This document shows, one piece after another, positions 27,223 through 34,999 of a DNA stretch of 44,230 nucleotides (its first letter is position 1; each line of letters opens with the position of its first letter). The DNA is from Pseudomonadota bacterium. Its GTDB lineage: Bacteria; Pseudomonadota; Gammaproteobacteria; JAKBBU01. The notes under the pieces were generated by a model. The model searched no databases, had not been told where the DNA came from, and saw only the letters and a list, made by a program, of their open reading frames with translations. The stretch lies in the NCBI GenBank assembly GCA_021808365.1, contig JAKBBU010000013.1, forward strand, positions 1 to 44,230, written 5' to 3'. The translations under genes and the position numbers were made by a program.

Positions 27223-28274
27223 TGAAGAAGATCGGCATACTCGGCGGCGGCCAACTCGCACAAATGCTCACACAAGCTGCTTTACCCTTGGGTTTTGAAA
27301 CCCTGTGTTATGAACCCAGCACGGATGCATGCGCAAACCGTATCACGAAAGTGATTCATGCACCCTATGATGATCACACACAGTTGCAACGTTTTATCGA
27401 TGCCGTGGATGTCGTCACCTATGAAACGGAAAATATTCCCCTTAAAACCGCTGAATATGTGGCCTCACAATGTCCCTTGTATCCACCTCTTGCAGCGCTT
27501 CATCAAGCGCAGGATCGTCTGCATGAAAAACAATTGTTTCAAGCGCTTGGTATTCCAACAACACGGTTTGAAAAGATTGATATTCAAACCTTTCGCGAAG
27601 AAAATATGCCAGGATTTCCCTGTGTGTTGAAAACACGTCGTTTTGGTTATGACGGAAAAGGCCAATATGTTTTTCGATCCTGGTCTGATCAGGAACGTTG
27701 TACGATTGATCTTGAAAAAACACCGGCGATTGCAGAAGAATTTATTAATTTTGATCAAGAAGTTTCATTGATCGGTGTTCGCGGTCAAGATAAAACATGT
27801 CGATTTTATCCTTTGACTAAAAACACGCATGAATCAGGTATTCTTCGCATATCAGAAGCACCATATCACGATGAGCAACTTCAAAAAAAAGCAGAACATT
27901 ATCTTCAATTGATTTTTGAAACTTTAGATTATTGCGGCGTTTTGGCCGTTGAATTTTTTCAAAAAGACGGCGACTTGATCGCGAATGAAATGGCTCCGCG
28001 CGTTCATAACACAGGCCACTGGACGATCGAAGGTGCAAAAACCAGCCAATTTGAAAATCATATTCGTGCGATCACCGGACTTCCCTTGGGAAGTACAATG
28101 CCCGTAGGGCGATCGGTGATGGTGAATATTATTGGGCAGGAACCGAATTTAAACGAGTGTTTAAGGATTGAAGGTCTGCATTATCATGCTTATGGGAAAT
28201 CGCCCCGTGAGGGGCGCAAATTAGGGCATATGACCTTGGTGGATGGGGATGAGGGGGCGTTTTTTAATCTATAA
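27222..28274 (+). CDS. purK: N5-carboxyaminoimidazole ribonucleotide synthase PurK
   Basis: ATP-grasp enzyme that carboxylates AIR with bicarbonate to N5-CAIR, the substrate of PurE. The N-terminal IGILGGGQLAQML, the ATP-grasp loop KTRRFGYDGKGQY, and EMAPRVHNTGHWT are visible; 350 residues. Its stop is only 2 nt from the stop of the convergent gene at 28277, so transcripts from the two probably overlap at their 3' ends; no terminator is seen. Confidence 0.97.
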   Translation: MKKIGILGGGQLAQMLTQAALPLGFETLCYEPSTDACANRITKVIHAPYDDHTQLQRFIDAVDVVTYETENIPLKTAEYVASQCPLYPPLAALHQAQDRLHEKQLFQALGIPTTRFEKIDIQTFREENMPGFPCVLKTRRFGYDGKGQYVFRSWSDQERCTIDLEKTPAIAEEFINFDQEVSLIGVRGQDKTCRFYPLTKNTHESGILRISEAPYHDEQLQKKAEHYLQLIFETLDYCGVLAVEFFQKDGDLIANEMAPRVHNTGHWTIEGAKTSQFENHIRAITGLPLGSTMPVGRSVMVNIIGQEPNLNECLRIEGLHYHAYGKSPREGRKLGHMTLVDGDEGAFFNL

Positions 28275-28276
28275 CC

Positions 28277-29422
28277 CTAAGGTGAGAAGAACTTTTGGTT
28301 TGAAGATTGATTTTCCCAGGATGATCGTATTGGAGAATTAAACAAGTTATTTTGTATTGCATCTGAAGAATCATTAGATAAAGCGGGAGACTTGTAAAAA
28401 CAAAAAAGGTTTCCTTCTCCAACAATATTTTTCAGTTCTTCTTTACCTTTTGCGCAGTTAATTTCGTTTCTTAACACGTAGCTTAACTCTCCATTTTCAT
28501 CTTTTACAATAGCATTTGTCTTTATTGTTTGGAAATGATCATGCAATAAATAAAAACAGTCAGCACGAAAGCTTGTTCCTCTTGGTGGAGCTTTAATCTC
28601 CCTTACATAGATCAAATTATCTTGTTTATTGACTTCATAGTATTCCAAATTTAAATTATTTTTTAATGCTTCAATTAAAATATTTGATTGTGTTTCTGTT
28701 AGAGCTTCTTCTGTATCTTCAAAAAGATTTGTTTTAGATCTTCTGGATTGAATTTCTTTAATAAGATCAGTATCTATTTTGTCAACGATATAGTTTCGAA
28801 GCTCGAGCTTTTTTTCGGGTGAAGACATAGCTTCTTCTAATTCTTCGGAGACATGCTGTACTTCTGACGAGAAAGGTTCTTTCTCTGAGAAATGACTTAA
28901 GGCCAATAAAGTATAAAAACCGCAAATTGTTTTGTCATTTTGAAGAATAATAGGAGTGTCGATTTTATTGAGAGGATAACCTTGTTCTGTTAAGATTTTT
29001 TGAACCATTTCTGCAATGGCGCTAATATCAGATTCATAATCGCTGATTGACACAGGAATAAAAATGTTTCCTTTTTTATTAAATATTAATGGGATAGCAT
29101 GTTGTCCACCCACAACACAGTGACTAGGTACAATCAGTTGGCAGGCAAAAAGGCAATCTTCTGCTGTATATTCGATTAAATTTTTGATTTTTTCTTCCAG
29201 TTCAACTAAAGAGAGCAAGTTAGGATTTTGTTGAGTCCAACAAGCATGGAGGGTATAGATTTTTTTTATACTATCGTCCTGAACAGCGAGTGGTTCATTC
29301 ACAATTTTTTGTGAAGTATCATCGCCAACCATATCACGTAGAGTAGTTTGAGTTCCATCTGCATCTAGCATGCTATTTTCTTCTCTAAATTTCTCAAATG
29401 GGCTGTTCTTTAAAAATGGCAT
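28277..29422 (-). CDS. Candidate clan-CE cysteine protease / acetyltransferase effector
   Basis: No family is certain, but the central part fits clan CE (Ulp1/YopJ-like). H108 sits in VVGGQHAIPLIF, D128 follows 20 residues later in SISDYESD, and Q161-NDKTI-C167-GFY gives an oxyanion Gln six residues before a nucleophile Cys, as in SENP-type enzymes. YopJ has H109, E128, C172. The rest is polar and helical, with no signal peptide or membrane segment; 381 residues. A-GAGG lies 8 nt before the ATG. The PmrA-type promoter at 29476-29508 supports secretion into a host. Clan-CE effectors act as deubiquitinases, deSUMOylases or acetyltransferases; which, if any, is unknown. Confidence 0.5.
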   Translation of the reverse strand: MPFLKNSPFEKFREENSMLDADGTQTTLRDMVGDDTSQKIVNEPLAVQDDSIKKIYTLHACWTQQNPNLLSLVELEEKIKNLIEYTAEDCLFACQLIVPSHCVVGGQHAIPLIFNKKGNIFIPVSISDYESDISAIAEMVQKILTEQGYPLNKIDTPIILQNDKTICGFYTLLALSHFSEKEPFSSEVQHVSEELEEAMSSPEKKLELRNYIVDKIDTDLIKEIQSRRSKTNLFEDTEEALTETQSNILIEALKNNLNLEYYEVNKQDNLIYVREIKAPPRGTSFRADCFYLLHDHFQTIKTNAIVKDENGELSYVLRNEINCAKGKEELKNIVGEGNLFCFYKSPALSNDSSDAIQNNLFNSPIRSSWENQSSNQKFFSP

Positions 29423-29475
29423 CAGTTTTTCCTCTTTCTTAATTTTATAAGAGTTTTTATTTTGTAAGAGTTTTT

Positions 29476-29508
29476 ATTATAGAGTACTAAAATTAAGAGC
29501 TTATTAAA
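29476..29508 (-). promoter_or_regulatory. PmrA-type box and -10 element
   Basis: On the minus strand: TTTAATAAG (29508-29500), CT, CTTAATTTT (29497-29489), then 7 nt and TATAAT (29481-29476). The first half-site is weaker than the second. The period and the distance to -10 equal those of the other two boxes. Confidence 0.62.
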
Positions 29509-29588
29509 CTTTGCCCTGCTCAAGTTTTTTATGAATTAAAGGGGCCAAAGAAGAGTGGGTTAGTACGAAGAAAGTGATTAAATAAAAT

Positions 29589-30080
29589 CTAACCCATTGA
29601 TATTATTTGAAAAAAACCTTGTGGAAGCAAATTCCTCAAATCTCCCTGCAACAACCTTAAATCAGGTGCAATCTCAAACAGCGGATGGAGCACAAAACCA
29701 CGTTCATGCATCTGAGGATGGGGAATCGTTAAGGTCTCTGACTGAATGACCAAATCCTCATACAATAAGATATCAAGATCCAAGGTGCGAGGGCCAAAGC
29801 GGATCATCCGTTTTCGGCCTTGTTGTTGTTCAATCTTTAAGAGTTCAAGCAAGAGATCAGGTGGTGTCAACGATGTTTCAATATGAACCACGGCATTGAT
29901 AAAATCAGGCTGCTCAATGAAGCCGACGGGCTGTGTTTGATAGAGTGAAGAACGGGCTATTAAATTGATCGCAGGATGTTGTCCAATAGATTCCATGGCA
30001 AGCAGAACTTGATTGACTGGATTATCTAAATTACTACCAAGACCGATATAAACTGATTTAAGATGCTTTTTTTCTGACAT
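29589..30080 (-). CDS. folK: HPPK: 2-amino-4-hydroxy-6-hydroxymethyldihydropteridine pyrophosphokinase
   Basis: Transfers pyrophosphate from ATP to the pterin in folate synthesis. YIGLGSNLDNP, the PQPVGF-like loop and RFGPRTLDLDILLY with IPHPQMHERGFVL are diagnostic; 163 residues. ATG 30080 (MSEKKHLKS) is chosen; a TTG at 30113 would extend it. The start lies inside the end of pcnB (23-nt overlap), so translation is probably coupled. pcnB-folK is a common gammaproteobacterial pair. Confidence 0.95.
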   Translation of the reverse strand: MSEKKHLKSVYIGLGSNLDNPVNQVLLAMESIGQHPAINLIARSSLYQTQPVGFIEQPDFINAVVHIETSLTPPDLLLELLKIEQQQGRKRMIRFGPRTLDLDILLYEDLVIQSETLTIPHPQMHERGFVLHPLFEIAPDLRLLQGDLRNLLPQGFFQIISMG

Positions 30081-31374
30081 TTTTTTTACGTTTTGTGCCT
30101 GGTAATTCAGCAATCATCGAGGCTTGAGTATCTGGATCTGCTTCTTGCAGCGCTGTCCACCAATCAGCTTGTTTTTGAACTTTTTCACCTGATTTCGCAC
30201 GTAAAACCAGAAAATCATAAGCCGCACGGAATTTAGAAGAGGCTAATAAAGCTGGAATTTGATGTTTGACGCGTCGTTCTAGACGAGATTGAAGTATCCA
30301 AATATCTTGAGCGCCCGATAGAAAACGGCGAGGGAAGGCCACATGTTTATTTTGTTGTTTTCCAACTTTTTCGGATCCCAAGAAAAATGTTTGTTGTCGT
30401 GGTTGGCCTTCTTCATGAAAAATATCAATCGCTTCTTGAAGAGGATACCAAAGAAGCGCTGCGAGCAGAAAAGCAGGCGTAACGGGCTTATCGATTTTAA
30501 CGCGATCATCGGTACTTTTCAGCGTTAATTCCAGCAGTGATCGAGCTTGTACATGAAGTTGTATCGCGTTAAACGTGGAGGGAAATAAATATTGAAATTG
30601 ATCATACTGGCACAGTAACTCAAACGTTTTTTGACCATGACCATGAAAAAATAATTTTAAAAATTCTTCAAACAAGCGCGCTGCAGGTACCCATTCCAAC
30701 AAGGGGCTCAAGCGTTTTATCGGTTCTTCTGTTTCAGGATGTAGGCCAAAATTTAATTTACCCGCAAAGCGAATAGCCCGCAGCATGCGCACGGGGTCTT
30801 CACGGTAACGCAGTTCCGGATCACCGATGATCCGCAATTGGCGGTGCTTGAGATCCTCAAGGCCTTGCGTGAAATCAACCACCGAAAAGTCGGCGATATT
30901 GTAATAAAGGGCATTGACCGTGAAATCTCGCCGCCAGGCATCTTCGACAATAGTCCCATAGCGATTATCACGCATGATCATGTCATTTTTTGGGTTGGCG
31001 ATAGGTTTGGCTTCTGTTCGAAATGTAGCTACTTCGATGACTTCATTGCGAAAGCGCACATGGGCGAGGCGAAAGCGCCGACCAATTAAAATACAATTGC
31101 GAAAGAGTTTGCGGATCTCTTCGGGCCGCGCGTCGGTGGCTACATCAAAATCCTTGGGGTGTTCATCCAGAAGGACGTCACGAACTGCGCCGCCGACGAG
31201 ATAGGCTGAAAAACCAGCTTCATGAAGGCGATAAAGAACCTTCAGCGCGTTTTCGCTGATTTGCTTCCTCGAAAGGGTATGGGCCGCACGTGGAACGATG
31301 GTCGGCTTTGGGAAGGACTTACCCTTGCGTCGCATTTTTTGCACCCAGCGGCTTAACGAATGAAGAATGGCCAC
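30058..31374 (-). CDS. pcnB: Poly(A) polymerase I PcnB
   Basis: Adds 3' poly(A) tails that speed RNA decay. The nucleotidyltransferase motif is AYLVGGAVRDVLLDEHPKDFDVATDA (metal Asp pair in DFD). RRDFTVNALYYN and the RFAGKLNFGLHPET region follow, as in the tRNA nucleotidyltransferase/PcnB superfamily. The Lys/Arg-rich N and C ends (KRKKNVRKKAS) favour PcnB over CCA-adding enzyme. 438 residues, close to E. coli. It leads the pcnB-folK pair. Confidence 0.93.
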   Translation of the reverse strand: MAILHSLSRWVQKMRRKGKSFPKPTIVPRAAHTLSRKQISENALKVLYRLHEAGFSAYLVGGAVRDVLLDEHPKDFDVATDARPEEIRKLFRNCILIGRRFRLAHVRFRNEVIEVATFRTEAKPIANPKNDMIMRDNRYGTIVEDAWRRDFTVNALYYNIADFSVVDFTQGLEDLKHRQLRIIGDPELRYREDPVRMLRAIRFAGKLNFGLHPETEEPIKRLSPLLEWVPAARLFEEFLKLFFHGHGQKTFELLCQYDQFQYLFPSTFNAIQLHVQARSLLELTLKSTDDRVKIDKPVTPAFLLAALLWYPLQEAIDIFHEEGQPRQQTFFLGSEKVGKQQNKHVAFPRRFLSGAQDIWILQSRLERRVKHQIPALLASSKFRAAYDFLVLRAKSGEKVQKQADWWTALQEADPDTQASMIAELPGTKRKKNVRKKAS

Positions 31375-31483
31375 AATTGTTTCAAGAATCTCTAAAACGC
31401 GCAGTATACAGGATCTTTAGCTGGAAGGGCAGGGGAAAACCTACCTTCAGCAGGGCTATTAGGGTAAAAGTTAACTATTTTTA

Positions 31484-31558
31484 GGCTCGTTATCCTGGAA
31501 TTTAGTCGTTCTAAGCGTGAGTACACGCAAGAACGACTAAATTCCAGGATAACGAGCC
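31484..31558. repeat. F2 repeat copy e with both arms changed alike
   Basis: Twenty-nine-base arms begin GGCTCGTTATCCTGGAATTT. The head is TTATCCTGGAAT instead of TCATCCCGGAAT, and the opposite arm carries the complementary changes (ATTCCAGGATAA). The centre is GCGTG-AGTA-CACGC. No AT tail is present. Confidence 0.88.
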
Positions 31559-31640
31559 CAAAAATGTCATCTTTTCGAAAATTGCTTACAAAAATAGCAG
31601 ATTAGACTTCTTGCTTTTACCGGAAAAGCTGATTTAACGC

Positions 31641-31669
31641 TTGAAGATCTTGTACATTCATGGTACAAT
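31641..31669 (+). promoter_or_regulatory. Sigma70-type promoter of the 111-residue gene
   Basis: TTGAAG (31641-31646), 17-nt spacer, TACAAT (31664-31669). The spacer contains TTGTAC, which forms a palindrome with GTACAA across the -10 box and could be an operator. Confidence 0.55.
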
Positions 31670-31715
31670 ACCTCCTGTTTCGTTCGTCTTGAAACCCACA
31701 TAATAAAGAAAAACT

Positions 31716-32051
31716 ATGTCAAATCACAGAAATCTCGTCAAAAATGGGCATCGCGCGTTTGGACTCGTTCTCTCTGATGATGAAGATGAAGGCGGAGAAA
31801 GCGGCGGGTCAATTAAACCGGATGGTTTGATGCCTTTTGCCCCTCAAGGCCAGGAGCATCCGAAGTTCAAAGGCAAGGCTTATTTCTCAGGGATTGATGA
31901 TAGCAAACGCAAGATGACGGGTCGGGCTAGGGAAAATTCGGCCGCCGAAGGTCAAATGCCTGCACCAGCCAATCGTCCAACATTATCCCACACCCTTGCC
32001 AACCAGCCTGCGATTGCGCCAAAGAGAGCACCAAGACCTTCTCCACGTTAG
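31716..32051 (+). CDS. Small acidic/disordered hypothetical protein (111 residues)
   Basis: I do not recognise this protein. It has an acidic patch (SDDEDEGGESGG), then a Gly/Pro/Lys-rich middle, and an Ala/Pro/Arg-rich C terminus (PAIAPKRAPRPSPR). Low complexity suggests intrinsic disorder. There is no signal peptide. The Shine-Dalgarno is weak, but the well-spaced promoter at 31641-31669 supports expression. It precedes ankH, and could be another secreted or regulatory small protein. Confidence 0.5.
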   Translation: MSNHRNLVKNGHRAFGLVLSDDEDEGGESGGSIKPDGLMPFAPQGQEHPKFKGKAYFSGIDDSKRKMTGRARENSAAEGQMPAPANRPTLSHTLANQPAIAPKRAPRPSPR

Positions 32052-32065
32052 GGTCAATTTTGGTC

Positions 32066-32120
32066 TATAATGGCAGCAACGTTCGTTGTTGGGTTATGCG
32101 AGTATGCTAATCCAACCTAC
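32066..32120. repeat. -10-like TATAAT followed by F3 repeat upstream of ankH
   Basis: TATAAT (32066-32071) is a possible -10 without a clear -35. The F3 copy runs from about 32089 (TTGGGTTATGCGAGTATGCT) to AATCCAACCTAC at 32120. The repeat would be in the ankH leader. Confidence 0.6.
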
Positions 32121-32152
32121 ATTTTTTGATTGTTTCCGTTGAAGAGAAGCTC

Positions 32153-33553
32153 ATGCCCGCAATCAACTGCCTATCCGACGAAATCATCTACGGCACCCTC
32201 GAAGGGGTAGCAAGCTGGATTGAAAAAGGCGCCGAACTTAATGAAATCGATAGCTATGGCTTCACGCCCCTCATTCAAACCGCCATCGTCAACCGCACTG
32301 ATATGGCTGAGCTGCTCCTCAAAAAAGGGGCCAAAGTCAATGATCCCGATCTCACCGGTCGTACAGCCCTCCACTGGGCGGCGGACAACAACAATGTTCC
32401 ATTCTGCCAACTCTTATTTCACTACAAGGCCGATCCCAATGCCTATACCATCGCCAGCCAACCCGTTTTGGTGACGCCCTTGTTGCGCGAACAAAAAGCT
32501 CTCAAGCAGCTTTTCTATGATCAGCATGCAGATCTCAATTTTGCCCAGGATTTTATTAATGCCAAATTGCTTGGGCATCGCTATGAGCTGCAAGGCTATG
32601 TCGATATCGTCAATCATCGCGGTGAATTTATTGCCTTAGATTTTGCTGGATTTTATTTAGAATTTACACTGAATATTATTGAGCATTCTTTAAAGCATTA
32701 TCAAAATAATTTTGGCAGCCGCCCTATACGTGGGTATTTTCAATATTTAGAAAAAATTACAAAGGCATTGAATGTTGCTGCAGCTTTGATTCGTTACCAG
32801 CATTATCTGGTTGATCTGGCCGAGCACCAAGTTGAGATCAATTCATTGTTACGTGCGGATCCGCTCATTATTCCTGTGGCTTATGAAGGGCACGCGATTA
32901 CCTTGGTGAAACATGGTACCTTGATGGCATATTGCGATCGGGGCGAATATGGTCGGCGAGAGGGGAGTGTGGTGATCCACCGCATGAACCGACCTCAAGC
33001 CTTAACAGCAGAGCTGATCAAGTCGTTGATCTATAAACGGCAATCACGTGAATTTGTTCAAGAAGAATTACCGAATTTATTGGGTTTTCAACGTACAAAA
33101 ACATTACCGATTCCTCCACAAGTGACAGGTAATTGTTCGTGGGCAAATGTAGAAGCCTGTATTCCTGCTTTATTGTATATGTTACAGCTCAAGGCGCCGC
33201 AAAAAAATATTGATCTGAGTAGTTTGGAACGCACGTCAATGCATGTGTACCAACATTGGTTGACCTGGGAGCGTGATATGGCCTTGCTTGAGTGGATGGA
33301 TCGATTCAAATTGGCGAGCCCTGCGCGTCGTGCATCGATCATCACGGTTTTAGCGGCTTTGTTTTATCAAAATTGTGAAACATTTTTACATCGTGAATTA
33401 CAAAATGCGAATAAAATTGCTTCTTTTTTAATGCTTCCTGATTATCAATACATCATTAAAAGTTATGTTCAAGCTTATGGATTTAAGACCGGTGATCCTA
33501 AAAATAAGGCATTTATGGATTTGATGGATATTTGTGGTGTACAACTAAAATAA
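32153..33553 (+). CDS. ankH: AnkH/LegA3-type ankyrin protein with cysteine-protease-like domain
   Basis: N-terminal ankyrin repeats (about residues 10-130: NEIDSYGFTPLIQTAIVNRTDMAELLLKKGA, GRTALHWAADNN) precede a domain with a cysteine-protease-like order. H247 is in YEGHAITLVKHG, D262 in YCDRGEYG, Q323 and C328 in PQVTGNCSWANVEACIPALL. Length (466) and this sequence pattern match my memory of Legionella AnkH (Lpg2300), a core Dot/Icm effector that enters the host cell and alters host transcription. ATG 32153 has GAAGAG upstream and a family-like N terminus; a TTG at 32126 is less likely. The first 380 nt use C-ending codons; later codons do not. Confidence 0.8.
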   Translation: MPAINCLSDEIIYGTLEGVASWIEKGAELNEIDSYGFTPLIQTAIVNRTDMAELLLKKGAKVNDPDLTGRTALHWAADNNNVPFCQLLFHYKADPNAYTIASQPVLVTPLLREQKALKQLFYDQHADLNFAQDFINAKLLGHRYELQGYVDIVNHRGEFIALDFAGFYLEFTLNIIEHSLKHYQNNFGSRPIRGYFQYLEKITKALNVAAALIRYQHYLVDLAEHQVEINSLLRADPLIIPVAYEGHAITLVKHGTLMAYCDRGEYGRREGSVVIHRMNRPQALTAELIKSLIYKRQSREFVQEELPNLLGFQRTKTLPIPPQVTGNCSWANVEACIPALLYMLQLKAPQKNIDLSSLERTSMHVYQHWLTWERDMALLEWMDRFKLASPARRASIITVLAALFYQNCETFLHRELQNANKIASFLMLPDYQYIIKSYVQAYGFKTGDPKNKAFMDLMDICGVQLK

Positions 33554-33576
33554 TGAGATTCTGAATAGGTTTTTAA

Positions 33577-34284
33577 ATGAACATCATCTTCGGCAATTAC
33601 GGTAATGGTACGATCGCGTTAATTCAATGGGCTTTTGAGCAGAAACTTGAAAATGTGACCGTTATTTCTATCAATACAGGTTGGGCTACGCAGGGTTGGT
33701 CAGCCCATGTTGAGCGAGCACAGCGGTGGGTTGAGTTCTGTGGTTTTAAGGTGATTGAGTTAAAATCGCCATCGTCGTTTGACGATCTGGTTCGAGCAAG
33801 AAAACAATTTCCAAGTCTTAAGTTTCAGTGGTGCCCTCTGTTGCTCAAGGGGATTCCGTTATTGAATTGGCTTGATGATCTTGATCCTTCTTGTTTGAGC
33901 ACTATTTTATTGGCAAAACGCCGTGCACATCGCCGTAACATTGATTTGCCTGAATGGATCGACAGTAGTGAACATTATGGTGGGCGGACTCTTCGCTATC
34001 CTTTATTTAATTGCGATGATGAGTTCTTAAAAGGATTGATTAATCGGGCGGGTTTTCGGTATTTACCGCATCGCAGTTTGGAATGTGATCCCTGTATTCA
34101 CAATCAATCGCTTGACTTTCAGCGGACTAGCGTTGAGGATCTTCTTAAGTTGGATCAACTGGAAAAAGCCGTAAATCAGACGATGTTTGAACAACCTATT
34201 TTGATCATGCGTGATCGTGCTTCTGAAAAAACGACTGATTTAACTGCGTTGGGCTGCGCTGATCCATTTGCTTGTGGGGAGTAA
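33577..34284 (+). CDS. PAPS-reductase-like (adenine nucleotide alpha-hydrolase fold) protein
   Basis: Resembles the phosphoadenosine-phosphosulfate reductase family: SINTGWATQGWSAHVERAQRWVEFCGF, then FPSLKFQWCPLLLKGIPLLNWL matching the fP...wCt..lK..pl pattern, and paired cysteines (ECDPC, GCADPFACGE). The nucleotide-binding SGGxDS loop is replaced by FGNYGNGT, so ordinary sulfate reduction is doubtful. 235 residues. It starts 23 nt after ankH and may be co-transcribed with it. Its real substrate is unknown; a tRNA- or sulfur-transfer role is one option. Confidence 0.55.
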   Translation: MNIIFGNYGNGTIALIQWAFEQKLENVTVISINTGWATQGWSAHVERAQRWVEFCGFKVIELKSPSSFDDLVRARKQFPSLKFQWCPLLLKGIPLLNWLDDLDPSCLSTILLAKRRAHRRNIDLPEWIDSSEHYGGRTLRYPLFNCDDEFLKGLINRAGFRYLPHRSLECDPCIHNQSLDFQRTSVEDLLKLDQLEKAVNQTMFEQPILIMRDRASEKTTDLTALGCADPFACGE

Positions 34285-34293
34285 ACACAGGAC

Positions 34294-34321
34294 CGTTATT
34301 CCAGTGGAGGCAGGAATCCAG
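34294..34321 (+). repeat. F4 repeat (diverged copy)
   Basis: CGTTATTCCAGTGGAGGCAG then GAATCCAG; the arms no longer pair fully. Confidence 0.7.
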
Positions 34322-34327
34322 AGCTTC

Positions 34328-34508
34328 GTCATCCCGGAATTTAGTCGTTCTTGCGCGTACTCGCGCTTAGAACGACTTAATATCCGGGATCAAGTTTTAA
34401 ATAAGATTTCTTTTTTATAATGAAAAAATCTTTTTTATTTCCTGGATCCCGGGGATTTAGTGTTTCTAAGCGAGAGTACTCGCTAAGAAACACTAAATCC
34501 CGGGATGA
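34328..34508. repeat. Two F2 repeats (copies f and g) tail to tail
   Basis: Copy f (34328-34400) has a GTCATCCCGGAATTTAGTCG head and pairs through CGTTCT. Copy g (34430-34508, reverse) pairs through GTTTCT and ends ATCCCGGGATGAC. Their AT-rich tails meet near 34405-34440, so the pair has inverted GTCAT/ATGAC ends. It separates the PAPS-reductase-like gene from fdxA. Confidence 0.88.
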
Positions 34509-34544
34509 CAGGAACCTTAAAACGCTTTCGTTGTGGAGGGTGAA

Positions 34545-34868
34545 ATGACGTTCGTTGTCACTGAAAACTGTATTCGATGTAAATATACAGATTGTGTGGA
34601 AGTGTGCCCTGTAGATTGTTTTTATGAGGGGCCAAATTTTTTAGCCATCAATCCGGATGAATGTATTGATTGTGCTCTGTGTGAGCCGGAGTGTCCGGTG
34701 AATGCCATTTATTCTGAAGATGAATTGCCTGAAAAATATAAGGCTTTTCAAGTATTAAATGCAAAATTGGCAGCACAGTGGCCGAATATTACGGTTAAAA
34801 AGGATCCTCCGCCGGATGCGGAGGAATGGAAGGATGTGGAGAATAAATTGGATCAGTTGATCGAATAA
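34545..34868 (+). CDS. fdxA: Seven-iron (3Fe-4S/4Fe-4S) ferredoxin FdxA
   Basis: Small cytosolic electron carrier. The N-terminal [24 protein letters not shown] binds the 3Fe-4S cluster and part of the 4Fe-4S one; [13 protein letters not shown] completes the set. The C-terminal helical extension to about residue 107 is that of the Azotobacter/Pseudomonas-type FdxA. ATG 34545 has GGAGGG (34535-34540) 4-5 nt away. It is a single gene bounded by F2 repeats. Confidence 0.96.
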   Translation: MTFVVTENCIRCKYTDCVEVCPVDCFYEGPNFLAINPDECIDCALCEPECPVNAIYSEDELPEKYKAFQVLNAKLAAQWPNITVKKDPPPDAEEWKDVENKLDQLIE

Positions 34869-34890
34869 AGTAACCATTCATTGATTTTTT

Positions 34891-34993
34891 CCGTCACCCC
34901 GGGATTAAGTGGTTCTAAGCGAGTACTCTCGCTTAGAACCACTTAGGCCGTATTAATATACGGCAGGATCCAGAAAAAATAAAAAAAGATTTT
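34891..34993 (+). repeat. F2 repeat copy h
   Basis: Head CGTCACCCCGGGATT, perfect 17-bp arms (34907-34923 and 34928-34944) with the variable part GTGGTTCT and centre TACT. A second stem CCGTAT/ATACGG and the tail GGATCCAGAAAAAATAAAAA follow. It follows fdxA. Confidence 0.88.
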
Positions 34994-34999
34994 TTCATT

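Larger units (their letters stand above)
31375..31715. other. 341-nt intergenic region
   Basis: Divergent spacer between pcnB and the 111-residue gene. It contains F2 repeat copy e (31484-31558), a featureless AT-rich stretch, and the promoter at 31641-31669. No gene is seen. Confidence 0.7.

Noticed and set aside
34328..34993. Clustered repeats as a CRISPR array
   Set aside because: Units are whole palindromes of different lengths, in both orientations, with a gene between them; no regular spacers or cas genes.
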